Shown: positions 9,932 through 21,446 of the stretch, one piece after another
Position numbering within the stretch: position 1 is the first letter of the stretch
Layout: each line of letters begins with the position of its first letter
Assembly: GCA_018105865.1 (NCBI GenBank)
Contig: CM030852.1
Coordinates: 5,668,534 to 5,732,533 of the forward strand
DNA length: 64,000 bases
DNA from: Metaphire vulgaris
Lineage: Eukaryota > Annelida > Clitellata > Crassiclitellata > Megascolecidae
Reading direction: 5' to 3'
Program-made: the position numbers and the translations under genes
Notes under the pieces: model-generated
What the model was told of the DNA's origin: nothing
Databases searched by the model: none
Seen by the model: only the letters and a program-made list of their open reading frames with translations

Positions 9932-12185
9932 ATGGATTATTTAGATTTTCGTAGACGTTGCTTTTCGTCGTGGAAATGCCATTTCAAAGTGCTTTGCGGA
10001 AGCTTTCACGAATTACCGAAGAAGTACGTAAAAGCCAACAAGACCGATGTAGACGCTATGACCTATCGTTACGACATCTGTGCCATTCCTTTGAACAGAC
10101 GACTTCCAAAGAATTTCAAAGGGCAGGTATTAATAATCCAAAGCAATTTAACTGCTCCAGGATTTGCCAAGTTGAGCTATCAAGATATGGAGAGAAATGA
10201 ATGTGTGTATTTTCGCAGACCACAGGAACTTAAAATTTTTGGAACAAATGGACCGTCAATCGAAGCAATAGGTAAATCATCAACAATCACTACTAGGTTG
10301 GCATCAAATGCACAACAATTATCTGGTGTTCCTGGATATGTGGAAGGAATATTAAAAGTCGACATGGTCTACGCTGTGTACTGTCCCTATTGGCCACTCG
10401 AAGCGGAAGAATGGAGAACACGTAAGAGAAACCACGGTTGGCCAGATGAAGCACTGATTTCGAGAATAGCAAAAGGCGGTTGTCATTTCGTTTCAAAACT
10501 TCGCGCTGAAAGTTCTTTTGACGACACCGAATGGAGATTCTCATTCTCAAAAGCAGAATTGATATTAATTCACAGCTGGACAGAAGTTCAAAAGAGTGTC
10601 TATCATTTCATTCGCGTTATCATAAGAACGATGAAGACTCACATGAAAGATGAGAACGAAGCTTTTCAGACTTATTTCTTCAAAACGCTTATGCTCTGGG
10701 CATGTGAAGAAAACCCTTCTGAATACTGGAGTGATGAGAATATTGAAACATGTGTTCTCGAAATACTTGGTCGAATGCTGCATTGTCTAATCGATCGACA
10801 CTGTCCGAGTTATTTCATCCCTGCTTGCAATATTATGGACAATCTGAAGAACATCGACCTGATAAAAGAGATTGAATTGCTTGTAGATTGCATTGAAAAA
10901 CATGCCACAAGTATTATTTCCCAAAAATTATTGATAAATGGACATAATAAAAAAGAATTTATAGCGACAATTTTGTCGGGAAATAACAGTATCGATTTAG
11001 TTCATGATGAATGCATGGTGGTACTTAATAGGGGCCAAGAGATATATGTAGCGCATGCTATCAGTCATGTAAACCCGTTCAATTCAGAACTAAACGGTTA
11101 CTTAGGGGAATATTTGTCTGAGTGTGAATGGTTTTTGCCAGAAATGAAATTTCTTCACTCAGCAATTGAGGCCAATGTTCGTCTGATGTCCCTAGAAGGC
11201 ACTATTGCCAGAGAAGAAAGTGAGTATAGCGCCACTTTTCTCCAACACCTGAATCTGAGTTTGAATAGCAGCAGGTGTACGGCGTACGTTATGAATGACA
11301 ATTCGTCTTATTTAGAAAACTTAAATCACATTTTGCTTGAAAGGCTTTTCCACGAGAATGAGGAATATTTAGAAGATATGAATCAATTTTTGCTTAAAGA
11401 GCAATTCCATGAGAATATGATATATAAGGTAAAACAAAAAGAGCAGTGGAAAATGTCGGATACTTGCTCACTCGTGACTAATGATGGACCTCTTTATCTC
11501 ACCTATAAATTACAAAAATGTCCTGAGCAAGAAAAGGAATGTTCGAATTCACCGAAAATAAGCAGTCTAAAGTTTAACGTCGTTGGATCTCGACAAGGTA
11601 TAGAAGGGCTAAATAGTGTCTCGTCGCCACTGGATGGTATTATAGCGGCTTATAAGGCCAATTTTTACTTCATGGCTCTACACTCCTACGATTTAGCCCT
11701 AAATGAATGTCACGACTTTCTCATAGAGGCCGATAAAATGAAACTATTCGATAATCCATCAGACTTTCGCTTTCCGGTTCTAATTTTCGACAAAGCTTTC
11801 TCCAATATATGATGAGCACATTAAAGTCGTTCTTGGATTCGCTGCTCTTTTTAAAGCTGTCACGTCACAGAACCCGCTGATACCTGTAGAAACGTGTCTG
11901 GAATTGTGTCCAAAAAGGTTTCTGGAATACCTGCGCATTCAATGTTTGCGAAAGTTTCGCTCCATTGCAACTGTCTACATACCTTCAAGAGTTATCCGTT
12001 ACCCGACACCAGGGCTGTCGCATTTACTAAGCAACGAGTCTTTCAGCGATAGAGTGTTTTACGCTGCATTGCATCAAAGTGGAGCGTTTATTTATTCTGC
12101 GACGATTGATGAGAACATCGACCCATCTGAACAGGATGGTTTATATCAGTATGTTTCAGCCTTTTTATCATTCATCGTATTATAA
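9932..12185 (+). pseudogene. Mab-21 / cGAS-like receptor family copy 2, frameshifted
   Basis: The gene opens at ATG 9932 and aligns throughout with the copies at 16996 and 32313. It shows G23-S24, E27, D39/D41 and D144, the Mab-21 blocks (WPLEAEEWRTRKR, GGCHFVSKL, WRFSFSKAEL, TLMLWACEENP, RHCPSYFIP) and the duplicated 19-residue motif. Between the shared phrases CGCTTTCCG and CGACAAAGC (about 11779-11800) it has one more base than the paralogs. The frame therefore ends at TGA 11810-11812 after 627 residues, and the last ~125 codons (with CPKRFLEYLRIQC and PTPGLSHL) continue in another phase to 12185. The splice acceptor AG upstream is GG here. Read as a recent pseudogene or truncated allele; a sequencing error could explain the shift but not the acceptor loss. 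Confidence 0.85.
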
Positions 12186-12250
12186 TGGTTTGAATACATT
12201 GGTGGCATGCATGAAAATTTGTTGCTGTTGAACTGATTCTGTATAAATAG

Positions 12251-12576
12251 TTTCTTCTTCTTCTTATTCTTCTTCTTCTTCTTCTTCTTCTTCTTCAGCT
12301 TTTGCACTACCAGTGGAGCATAGGCCACGAACAAGATTTTTCCATTTCACTCGATCAGTTGCCAGGTGTTCTACCTGTAGTTCACTCCCGGTGTATCCAT
12401 TTTTAGGTTTTTTATAATGATCTTCTCCGCATTTCGCGTGCTTCCTCTTTTTATTTTCCCTTGGCAGCTTCATGTCAGCATTTGTCTTCTGATGATTTTA
12501 GTCGGTTTTCTAAGAGTACGTCCTAACCATCTCCATTTCATTTTCTGATTTCGTCAGCTATCTGATTTCTCCAGCA
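12251..12576 (-). mobile_element. LINE 3' fragment inserted in the copy-2 3' flank
   Basis: The flanks of Mab-21 copies 3 and 4 run straight through this point, so this is an insertion. It is bounded by similar 8-mers ATAAATAG (12243-12250) and ATAAAATG (12577-12584). Minus-strand translation contains YTGSELQVEHLATDRVKWK and LVRGLCSTGSA, the conserved end of RTE-like endonuclease/RT ORFs (ELExLAxDRxxWRxLVxGLCST). It ends in a (GAA)n tail. Confidence 0.75.
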
Positions 12577-12899
12577 ATAAAATGTTTACTAAACATTTAG
12601 CATTTAATGATTTCATAATTTATGGGTTGTCAGAAAGTAAAAGCATGCTAGGATACGACTGGAGACATATATCTTCGACGACCGCATACACGTGGATACA
12701 ATGGATCAACTGCTCCATCATATAAAGGAGGGATACTGTACTCAAATTGTCTGTGTGGCGGTCCAGAAATTTGTACCGAGACACGACTGGTCTCCGGTCA
12801 GACAAAAAGGCTCAAGATAATAATTTTTCTTAACGAGCAAAAGACGTCGTCATGTTATATCTCCAGCACTTCGAACTTAAAATAAAACTCTGTTCTAAA

Positions 12900-13174
12900 G
12901 AATAATTAATTAGCTTTACCGCTTCGACTCTGCAGTTTAAGTAAAGGGAATCATTTTCATACAATTTGCAGCAATAAAAATTATTTCAGTGTGATGTATG
13001 AAATTCTTTAGTAATAATTCGATAAACATGACATTTTGGATTATATATAGACGCGGCCCGTTCAGGAAGCCTCCGCGGTCCGGACTGCGAACTACGGTTC
13101 GCCATTTGAGTGGCCTTGATGTAAAGCGTAGAATAATGGGTGATGGAGAGGTCAATGTATGGAAGATCTAGCGG
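12900..13174. repeat. Interspersed repeat, copy 1 of 2 (other at 25108-25385)
   Basis: About 275 bp match 25108-25385 over phrases such as TTTGCAGCAATA, ATTCGATAAA and GCGGTCCGGACTGCGAAC and the stretch up to AGATCTAGCG. It looks like a short dispersed element. No coding frame and no clear ends are seen. Confidence 0.7.
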
Positions 13175-13203
13175 TTGAGGGAACTGGAGCTTGGAAGTAC
13201 GGA

Positions 13204-13392
13204 CAGTGGCGGCTCCACCGGAGGGCCAGGGGAAGCCCGTGCCCCTATTGAGTGCCTGGCCCCCCAGTGGCCCCCCCAGTTGGGACCCTATACTTAATGC
13301 TACATACATTAAACAACAAATGGTTGGCCCCCATGATTAGAAGTTGCCACCCCAACGGACCCCCCACTTGCCAAATCCTAGAGCCGCCACTG
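13204..13392. mobile_element. hAT-like MITE, CAGTGGCGGCTCCA family, 8-bp TSD
   Basis: The ends CAGTGGCGGCTCCA and TAGAGCCGCCACTG are flanked by exact AGTACGGA at 13196-13203 and 13393-13400. The 189-bp interior, with 'taaacaacaaatggttggcc' on the plus strand, is shared in inverse orientation with 41197-41387 and 47151-47339. Confidence 0.92.
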
Positions 13393-13400
13393 AGTACGGA

Positions 13401-14473
13401 AGGCAGTAAAATCAGAAATGACTGGAGACGAATGAATCGATGGCGAGGATGATTAAATCTGGACGGCGACGACGATTCAAGATGCCAGAAGTAGTTCTCA
13501 AGCGTTCTTGATACTGTGGCGTCACCAGCACAGTCGGAATCCGTCTCAGCCTTCACGTGCCCGTTTTGATTTAGTCAAAAAGCATTGCAACAATGACAAA
13601 GCAGTTCGTTCATTCCAGTGTACATCAAAAACAGATGGGTCCTCCAGAAGACCATGTACGGTCATCCAACGGCGATTTTTTTAATATTTTCGTCAGCATT
13701 CTTGCTCAACAAAGGAATCAACCGATACGGATGCATGAATTCTTAAATTACCAGTTCAATAACAGTGCTTTATAATTCGTTTCAAAATCTAGACTAATTG
13801 TATCTGACACTGTCTGTCCTATCTTGTGTATGTATATGTAGCCTACGTGTTAAGTATGCGTGCGTGTATGCGTGTGTCTGCTTGCATGTTTGTATGATTG
13901 AACAATAACTTGTTGACTGCTGGTATATGGCTGTAATTGGTTGAACTCTGACTTTTTGTTATGTGAAATATCGTCTTACGGTAGGCAAAACGTATTAGCG
14001 TTTGACGGTTGCTACCTACGGTACCATAATAGACTACAGACGTCCGTATGTGAATGGGCGAAAATTAAAATCTGCCTAGGGCGTCCAAAATTCGAAAGAT
14101 GGCCTTGGTACGACGAGGAGCTCTTTATGAAACACAGTAGCAAAAGGGTGTTTGTGTGTGCACTATCAAAGGCGAGCATCGTGTCAGTTGAGCTTACAGC
14201 CGATGAAACTTGCAGCTGCTCACTTCATCGCATGGATTTTTCGCCATGTTATCTGTTTTTGCAAATGTTTTGCTTATCAATTACTCTGATGTCGGCAAAC
14301 AGCTGGTCTTGGTCCAAGTCGAAAGTGAAAACTGAAAGCCTTTAGCGATCAAATTTCAAAATAGCCTCTAAACGTTGCTCATTTGCACAATTCCTCATTT
14401 TTATGTCTGACTGTCATACGCTCATTCAATCATTTTGTCTGTCTGCCTATCCGTATAGTAAAAGCTCATCGTT
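13401..14473. other. No supported gene
   Basis: An isolated 134-codon frame at 13941-14345 has no recognisable domain and no flanking signals beyond chance. The rest is unassigned single-copy-looking sequence. Confidence 0.4.
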
Positions 14474-14622
14474 ATACTAAAGTAAAGTAAAGTAAAATCT
14501 CGTGGATTTCTATGGCGCCTTGGAAAGCAGCACAACAGTAGCTGCTTATTCTTAGGCGCTCAGCCTCTCTTAAAGTAGCTATGGGGAAGGTATGTTATCA
14601 GCCAGGCAATAGTCAACGTCCA
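14474..14622 (-). mobile_element. LINE 3'-end fragment, (TTAC)n-tail family
   Basis: Its reverse complement matches the ends at 37400-37565 and 53029-53200: GGCTGATNNCA, then TTAAGAGAGGCTGAGCGCCT, GGCGCCATAGAAATCCACGA and GATTTTACTTTAC. It is the 3' UTR and tail of one L2/CR1-like family. Confidence 0.8.
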
Positions 14623-14726
14623 TTTTCGATGTTGATAAATGTAGGCCTAGCACCTTGAAACAAAATGTAACAACATTCAATTGTCATGAATTGTTCTTTA
14701 TGATTTGATAGTCAACTTTCGTTTCG

Positions 14727-15386
14727 TATCGCATTTTGGGTGTCAAGTGGACTTGACATTCAATAAGATCATCGATCCATCTTCTCTTTGGTCTTCCTCT
14801 TTTTCGCATACCATTTCTTCCCACAATCACTGTCTTGATTAGTCTTTCATCCCTCATTCTGTAGGTGTGTCCAAATATTGATAATTTTCTGTCTTTGACC
14901 TTCTCTATAACAGTCTTTGTTCGTCTCAAGTGTTTGAGAATGGTATAATTTTAATCATATCTTTATAACTTATTTTCATCAATTTTTTATAACATTTCAT
15001 TCCAAATGCGTTCAGTTTTAACATGTCTTGTTTCTTAATTGTCCATGTCTCACATGCATACAGTAAGGTGGATATCACACATGCGTCCATAATTCGCAAT
15101 TTAATGTCGGTGTTGATGTTTTCACTTTTGCAGATAGTGTTCAAATTGGCAAAAGTACTGCGTGCAATTATTCCAATCCGCCTTCTTATCTCCTTGCTGC
15201 AGTCATTGTCCTCGGCTATTAGGCTTTCTAAGTAAATAAACTGATCAACGCATTGCAACTTTTCACCATCAACATGCATTTGAACTCCATTGTTGTTTCC
15301 CGTCACCATCACTTCTGTTTTGCTTCTGTTAACATGTAATCCATATTCTTTGCTGGTTTGGTATACCTCTGTGAGTTGCTTCTTCG

Positions 15387-15388
<2 letters not shown>
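14727..15388 (-). mobile_element. RTE-like LINE, RT C-terminal fragment (duplicate A)
   Basis: The minus-strand frames read LHVNRSKTEVMV, YLESLIAEDNDCSKEIRRRI, LLYACETWTIKK and, after a one-base shift, LSIFGHTYRMRDERLIK and RKRGRPKRRWIDD. These are classic C-terminal blocks of endonuclease/RT non-LTR elements. The 5' end meets a TC microsatellite. The same break (stop after '...PFSNT', then LRRTK) is present in duplicate B at 30005-30677, so the element was dead before the segmental duplication. Confidence 0.85.

Positions 15389-15444
<56 letters not shown>
15389..15444. repeat. (TC)n microsatellite
   Basis: It has 28 TC units. The equivalent array in unit B is at 30678-30721 and is shorter. 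Confidence 0.95.
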
Positions 15445-15447
<3 letters not shown>

Positions 15448-15923
15448 CATCAGACCAATATAAGCAACAGACAAAAGGGAGGAATCTATTCTGGCAATGA
15501 GCTGAACATTTACCCACTAGATTAGCAAGCGTATACGTTAGCATTCGGTTGATCCTCAGCTAGGCATATTTGCAATATCTCTGAGTTTCAACAAACCTGA
15601 ATATTACACTAATAACGTTATAGGAATTGGCTGCCCGGCTGCCAAATAGCTTACATCATAAAAATAGTCTATACGAAACATTAAATTATTAGTGATTGAA
15701 TGGAATTTGAGCAGAATAGAGTTCAAAGTCCATTCAGTAGAGCCAACTCGGCATATTTTATGATATTGTAATAAGGCACTGAACAAATGAGTAAATTAAC
15801 AACGTCCGCTTCTCCTTTGGAGTAACGGCAATCGTAGAGATAGTCCGGGAGATAAACTGGGAGATAGTCCGCTACTACATGCAGCACCAGAGCTCTTACA
15901 TATGAATAAATCTAGCTTCCCTC

Positions 15924-16426
15924 CAGTGGCGGTTCCAGGAGTTTTTGGTGGAGGATGAAATGAATTCATAGGAAGTTGATGGGGGATGAAAATAGAAGGA
16001 TGAAAATCAATAAACTTTACCCAAAAAGGATGACAAGCGGGAATTTTATCCCTGATTTAAGACCACTTCTGCCGCGAAAATAGGTTGACAAGCAAAAAAG
16101 CTCATCCGCAGGTTTTCCCCGTAGTTTAACTAGACTTACCCAAAAATAGGTTTCACAAGGAAAAAGAAGTAAGTCCGGAGGTCCGGTGAGGGGATGCATC
16201 CAGGAATATTTTTACACCCCGTAACACCTCCCAACACCTCCCAATCACCCCTTCCCCAATTTGACGTCGACACCCACAAAAATTTGGTAATATGACAATA
16301 GTATGCATACAAAATTCATACTAATTAGCTCCGGACACCCCCCATTTGAGGTCGACACCCCCAAATTCACAATCCTAGAAATATCCCTGGATGCATCCCA
16401 CTCATCCCCCTCGTGGAACCGCCACT
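15924..16426. mobile_element. ~500-bp TIR element, CAGTGGCGGTTCCAGGA ends (unit A)
   Basis: The left end CAGTGGCGGTTCCAGGA is mirrored by GTGGAACCGCCACT at the right. Flanks share only CCCTC, so no clean 8-bp duplication can be claimed. The same element sits at 31204-31739 in unit B, and the window's last 25 bases start another. The ends resemble hAT MITEs. Confidence 0.6.
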
Positions 16427-16499
16427 CCCTCAGTAAGTCACTCGCTCACCATTTGATAGATGTGGGGATTTTAGCAGTGAGGAAGTAAAAAATAGATGT

Positions 16500-16719
16500 A
16501 TACTAGCCGTTTGGAGCCACACACAACTAGTACACAGTGCAGATGTACGGTATCGAGGCCACGTCGTACGATATTTGCTGATTACGTAATTAATTATTGC
16601 TACTGCGTCCCGTGGGCAAACAATGTTCCTGTAGGCCTGCCCACGTTTGAGCGCATCACCAATCGAGATGTACCGAGGTCGAGCTTACAGTGTACATGTT
16701 CAATGCTCATTCTTGTAAA
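16500..16719 (+). other. Predicted 5' non-coding exon of Mab-21 copy 3
   Basis: The sequence ending TTGTAAA|GTAAGTCTG at 16719/16720 is a strong splice donor, and it is conserved at 32033/32034 in copy 4. The exon's last ATG, if spliced, is out of frame with the main ATG, so this exon is read as 5' UTR. The 5' limit (promoter) is not visible. Confidence 0.5.
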
Positions 16720-16975
16720 GTAAGTCTGTATCGAAGAATCTTCGTTCCATAATATAGAAGACGACACTGACTAAGTACTTTGCAATAGCCATTAGTTTCC
16801 AAGGATCGTTTCGGCATCATTCGAATTATCGAAAACAGACGTCGTTTGCATGCATTTACTGTAGGATAGGAAGGAACTTTAACTTTGCTGCGCCATTATC
16901 CGTGCGAATGAAACTTTTCTCTTTCGTAAATTCAGCCACACTATTTTATTATTAATCTGGCCGAAGTTGACTTAG
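16720..16975 (+). other. Predicted intron upstream of Mab-21 copy 3
   Basis: The donor is GTAAGT at 16720 and the acceptor TTGACTTAG ends at 16975, 20 bases before the ATG. The intron is 256 bp here and 259 bp in copy 4. In copy 2 the acceptor dinucleotide is GG. Confidence 0.5.
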
Positions 16976-16995
16976 CATCACAAACACACTTGAGC

Positions 16996-19242
16996 ATGGA
17001 TTATTTAGATTTTCGTAAACGTTGCTTTTCGTCGTGGAAATGTCACTTCAAACTGCTTTGCGGGAGTTTTTATGAATTACCGACGAAGTACGTAATAGCT
17101 AACAAGACCGATGTAGACATTATGACCTATCGTTACGACATCTGTGCCATTCCTTCGAACAGACGACCTCCAAAGAATTTCAAAGGTCAGGTTTTAATCA
17201 TTGAAAGCAATTCAACTGCTTCAGGATTTGCCAAGTTGAAGAGTTGTCAAGATATGAATGGAAATGAATGTGTGTATTTACGCAGGCCACAGGAACTTAA
17301 GATTTATTCAACAAATGAAGCGTCGATCGAAGGAATAATAAAGTCTTCACGCTGTCCTGAGTTGGCATCAGATAAACGACAACAATTTGTTCGTGTTCCA
17401 GGATATACAGAAGGAACAAAAGAGGATAGCGTGTATGCTGTTTACTGTCCTTATTGGCCACTCGAAGCGGAAGAATGGAGAACACGTAAGAGAAACCACG
17501 GTTGGCCCGATGAAACACTGATTTCGAGATTAGCAAGAGGCGGTTGTCATTTCGTTTCAAAACTTCGCGCTGAAAGTAATTTTGACGACTCTGTTTGGAG
17601 ATTCTCATTCTCAAAAGCAGAATTGATATTAATTCACAGCTGGACAGAAGTTCAAAAGAGCGTCTATCATTTCATTCGCGTTATCATAAGAACGATGAAG
17701 ACTCATATGAAAGATGAGAACGAAGCTTTTCAGACTTATTTCTTCAAAACGCTTATGATCTGGGCATGTGAGAAAAACCCACGTGAATACTGGAGTGATG
17801 AGAATATTGAAACATGTGTTCTTGAAATACTTGGTCGAATGCTGCATTGTCTAATCGATCGACACTGTCCGAGTTATTTCATCCCTGCTTGCAATATTAT
17901 GGGCCATTTGAAAAACGTCGATCTGATGAAAGAGATTGAATTGCTTGTAGATTGCATTGAAAGACATGCCACAAGTATTATTTCCCATAATTTATTCATT
18001 CATGGACATAATGAAAAGCCGTTTATAGAGACTCTTTTGTCGGGAAACAACGGTAGTCAGCCTATAGATTTATTTTATGATGGACGCATACTGGAAGTTG
18101 GTAGGGAACAAGAGAAACTTATAACCGATGCTATCAATCATGTAAACCCGTTCAATTCAGAACTAAACGGTCACTTAGGGGAATATTTGTCTGAGTGTGA
18201 ATGGTTCTTGCCAGAGATGAAATTTCTTCACTCAGCAATTGAGGCCAATGTTCGCCTGATGTCCATTGAAAGCACTTCTGCCCGAGAAGAAAGTGAACAT
18301 TACGCCACTTTTATCAAAAATATAAATCTGAGTTTGAATAGCAACAGATGTACTCAGTACGTTATGTATGACAATTCATCCTGTTTAGAAAACTTAAATC
18401 ACATTTTGCTTAAAAGGCTTTTCCACGAGAATGTGGAATATTTAGAAGATATGGATCAATTTTTGCTTAAAGAGCAATTCCATGAGAATATGTTATATAA
18501 GGTAAAGCAAAGAGTTCAGTGGAAGAGGTCGGATGCTTGTTCACGTTTGACTAACGATGAACCTCTTTACAGAACATTTAGATTACAAAAATGTCCGGAG
18601 CAAGGAGATCAATGTTCGAATTCACCGAACACAAGCAGTCTAAAGTTTGACTTTGGCGACTATCTATCAAGAGGGCCAAAGAGTGACCCGTCGCCACTGG
18701 AATTCATCATAGCGGCTTATAAGGCCAATTTTTACTTCACAGCTTTACGCTGCTACGATTTAGCCCTAAATAAATGTCGCGACATTCTCGAAAATGATGA
18801 TAAAATACAACTATTTGGTAATCCATCAGACTATCGCTTTCCGTTTTTGCTTTCGACAAAGCTATCTCCAATATATGATGAGCACATTAAAGTCATTCTT
18901 GGATTCGCTGCTCTTTTTAAAGCTGTCACGTCACAGAAGCCGCTGATCTCCGTAGAAACGTCTCTGGAATTGTGTCCAAAAAGATTTATCTCCTACCTGT
19001 ACATTCAATGTTTGCGAAAGCGTGGCGACTTTCCAATTTGCTACATACCTTCAAAAGTTATCCCTTCTCCGACACCAGGGCTGTCGCATCTAATAAGCAA
19101 TGAGTCTTTCACCGATAGAGTGGTTTACGCGGCATTCCATCAAAGTGGAGCTTTTATTTATTCTGCGAACATAATCTACAAGCCCGCCCGTACAGGTTCA
19201 GATCCGTATCCTGCACACTTTTTATTAGACAGCACACCATAA
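16996..19242 (+). CDS. Mab-21 domain / cGAS-like receptor family protein, copy 3
   Basis: The intact frame has 748 residues from ATG 16996. An in-frame TTG lies two codons upstream, but the ATG is conserved in all plus-strand copies. The N-terminal nucleotidyltransferase lobe has G23-S24 and E27, D39/D41 in KTDVDIM, and a third acidic D144 before VYAVYCPYWP. This arrangement is that of cGAS-like metal-binding sites. The Mab-21 C-lobe spans about 150-310 (WPLEAEEWRTRKR, GGCHFVSKL, WRFSFSKAEL, TLMIWACEKNP, RHCPSYFIP). Residues ~310-748 form a helical extension with a duplicated 19-residue motif (463-481 and 482-500) and a TPR-like block FIIAAYKANFYFTALRCYD. No signal peptide, membrane segment or zinc ribbon is seen, so it is probably cytosolic. 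A role in nucleic-acid sensing by cyclic-dinucleotide synthesis is inferred from the family, not shown. Confidence 0.88.
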   Translation: MDYLDFRKRCFSSWKCHFKLLCGSFYELPTKYVIANKTDVDIMTYRYDICAIPSNRRPPKNFKGQVLIIESNSTASGFAKLKSCQDMNGNECVYLRRPQELKIYSTNEASIEGIIKSSRCPELASDKRQQFVRVPGYTEGTKEDSVYAVYCPYWPLEAEEWRTRKRNHGWPDETLISRLARGGCHFVSKLRAESNFDDSVWRFSFSKAELILIHSWTEVQKSVYHFIRVIIRTMKTHMKDENEAFQTYFFKTLMIWACEKNPREYWSDENIETCVLEILGRMLHCLIDRHCPSYFIPACNIMGHLKNVDLMKEIELLVDCIERHATSIISHNLFIHGHNEKPFIETLLSGNNGSQPIDLFYDGRILEVGREQEKLITDAINHVNPFNSELNGHLGEYLSECEWFLPEMKFLHSAIEANVRLMSIESTSAREESEHYATFIKNINLSLNSNRCTQYVMYDNSSCLENLNHILLKRLFHENVEYLEDMDQFLLKEQFHENMLYKVKQRVQWKRSDACSRLTNDEPLYRTFRLQKCPEQGDQCSNSPNTSSLKFDFGDYLSRGPKSDPSPLEFIIAAYKANFYFTALRCYDLALNKCRDILENDDKIQLFGNPSDYRFPFLLSTKLSPIYDEHIKVILGFAALFKAVTSQKPLISVETSLELCPKRFISYLYIQCLRKRGDFPICYIPSKVIPSPTPGLSHLISNESFTDRVVYAAFHQSGAFIYSANIIYKPARTGSDPYPAHFLLDSTP

Positions 19243-19833
19243 AGATTTGAATACATTGGCGGCACACATGAAAATTTGTTGCTGATGAACTGATTCATTA
19301 TAAAGTGCTTATTAAACATTTAACATTTAATGATTTCATAATTTTCTTGTTGTCAGAAATTAAAAGCATGTTAGGATACGACTACTTACCCGTGGATTCA
19401 ATGGAACAACTGGACCCTCATATATAGCTGGGTCACTCAAATTGTTTGCGTGGTTGTTTAGAAATTTGTACCGAAATACTCTGTATCCAAAAGAACAATT
19501 TTAATGCAATTCAGATTTGTTGTCTTTTATTCCACAGTCTGATCTTGACAAACATACTAATGTTTAACAAAGCTCATCGCTCATATTACAATATTCTCCA
19601 CATACCTTGTTTCAGAATCAAAATCAGTGTATTAGTATCAAAGTCAGAAACAAAGATCGCTAATACTACAATTCAATTCAATATCGGAAAATAGTTGTAC
19701 AGACAAATGTAAAAGTATTTCATATTACGATATTAGATATATTCATCGGCGGATTTTATTAAAGGCTAGGATAGGTTTAAGCCTACCCAACTAATCCCAC
19801 CAAATCAAACGAAATGTTTCTTCCATCAACACC
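19243..19833. other. 3' flank shared by Mab-21 copies
   Basis: The sequence after the stop (ATTTGAATACATTGG, AAAATTTGTTGCTG, AACATTTAACATTTAATGATTTC) is conserved in copies 2, 3 and 4 and is probably 3' UTR plus downstream DNA. No canonical AATAAA stands out near the stop. Confidence 0.5.
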
Positions 19834-21411
19834 CTCTGCCGACTGTTCTTCTAAAAGAATTCTCCGATCTACTCGCACCGTTCATCACTGCACTCTTCAA
19901 TCGCTCGATGTCCGCCGGAATCGTGCCGACAAAATTCAAGTCAGCCTACATAACCCCGAGACTTAAGAAATCCAACTCAGACTCCGCCGATGTGAAGTCG
20001 TACAGGCCGATCTCTAACCTGACAGTTTTATCAAAGCTTCTCGAGCGGCTCGTTTCTCATCAACTCATCCGCTACCTGACAACATCCAATCTGCTTCCCG
20101 ATCTACAGTCTGCATACCGCGCCTACCACTCTACTGAAACCGCTGTGTTGAAAGTTACATCTGACATTCTCCGTGCGCTCGACAGGGGGGATGTAGCAGT
20201 CATCGTGCTGCTGGATCTTACTGCCGCCTTTGACACAGTGGACCATGGTACGCTGCTGCGTAAGATGGAAGCTTCGTTCGGAGTGGGCGGCTCAGTGCTC
20301 CAGTGGTTCGCTTCCTACCTATCGAATCGCATGCAGCACGTAGGCCTACGCTGCGCCAACTCTGCTACGCCGCTGAACCAGGTATTGCGCGGGGTTCCAC
20401 AGGGGTCCGTCCTGGGACCTATTCTTTTCGTGCTCTACATTGCTGACATAGTGAGCATCGTTCAGCGGCTTGGATTGCATGCTCACCTCTATGCAGATGA
20501 TACACGGGTATACGGGAGCTGTTCCCCTGCGACAACCGAACTGCTCCAGCAGAGAATCACGCTGTGCTTGACAGAGTTGTCCAAGTGGCTGAAGTCGCAT
20601 CGGTTACAGCTCAATGCTGCTAAGACCGAGGTCCTTTGGTTGGCTGCTGAAAGACAGAAACATTTGATACCGTCTACCTGCATACGTATCGACGGAATTG
20701 ATGTGCAGCCGGTGTCGTCGGTACGGAATCTCGGGATATTCCTGGATAGCACCGATTCAATGAAGATACACGTTTCGAAGACTGTGGCTGGATGCTTCAA
20801 TGCCCTCAGGCTGATTAGAAGTATTCGTCGCTCAGTGTCAGCCACTGCACTCAAAACACTGGTCTCCACTCTGGTGCTAACCAAATTAGATTATGGCAAT
20901 GCTACTCTCCCCGGAATACGGAAATACCTTCTCAATCGTCTTCAGTCCGTTCTTAACGCTGCTGCTCGTATTATCTGCCATATTCCACCAGGTGAACACG
21001 CAACTCCATCGCTTCGTGATTTTCACTGGCTATCAGCGCCAGAAAGAATCCACTTCAAGCTCGCGTTATTAGCCTACCGATGCCTGAGTGGTGTCGGCCC
21101 TGCATACCTGGCAACTGAACTGGTACGAGTAGCTAACTTGGAAGGTCGGCAACGCTTGAGATCCGCCCGTTCCACCTCACTGGTCGTTCCAAGGACGCGC
21201 CTTCGAACTGTCGGTGATCGTGCGTTCCCTGTGGCCGCGTCGAGAGCGTGGAGCTGTCTGCCGCCATTTGTGCAGCTCTCTCCTTCTCTCAACACCTTCA
21301 AAGAGAAGCTTAAAACATGGCTTTTCAGCAGGGGCTACTTGTGATTTATTGTGTTTTTGTATGTGTTCACGCAGTTCTTTTAGGACGAGTTACCACATTA
21401 ATCTGTACGTT

Positions 21412-21446
<35 letters not shown>

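Noticed and set aside
13941..14345. 134-codon open frame, possible small gene
   Set aside because: No domain, no paralog in the window, no splice or promoter signals; length is within chance for this much sequence.
16496..16723. 75-codon frame conserved in both duplicates (also 31810-32037)
   Set aside because: Conservation is explained by the recent duplication; it overlaps a predicted non-coding exon and is out of frame with the main gene after splicing.
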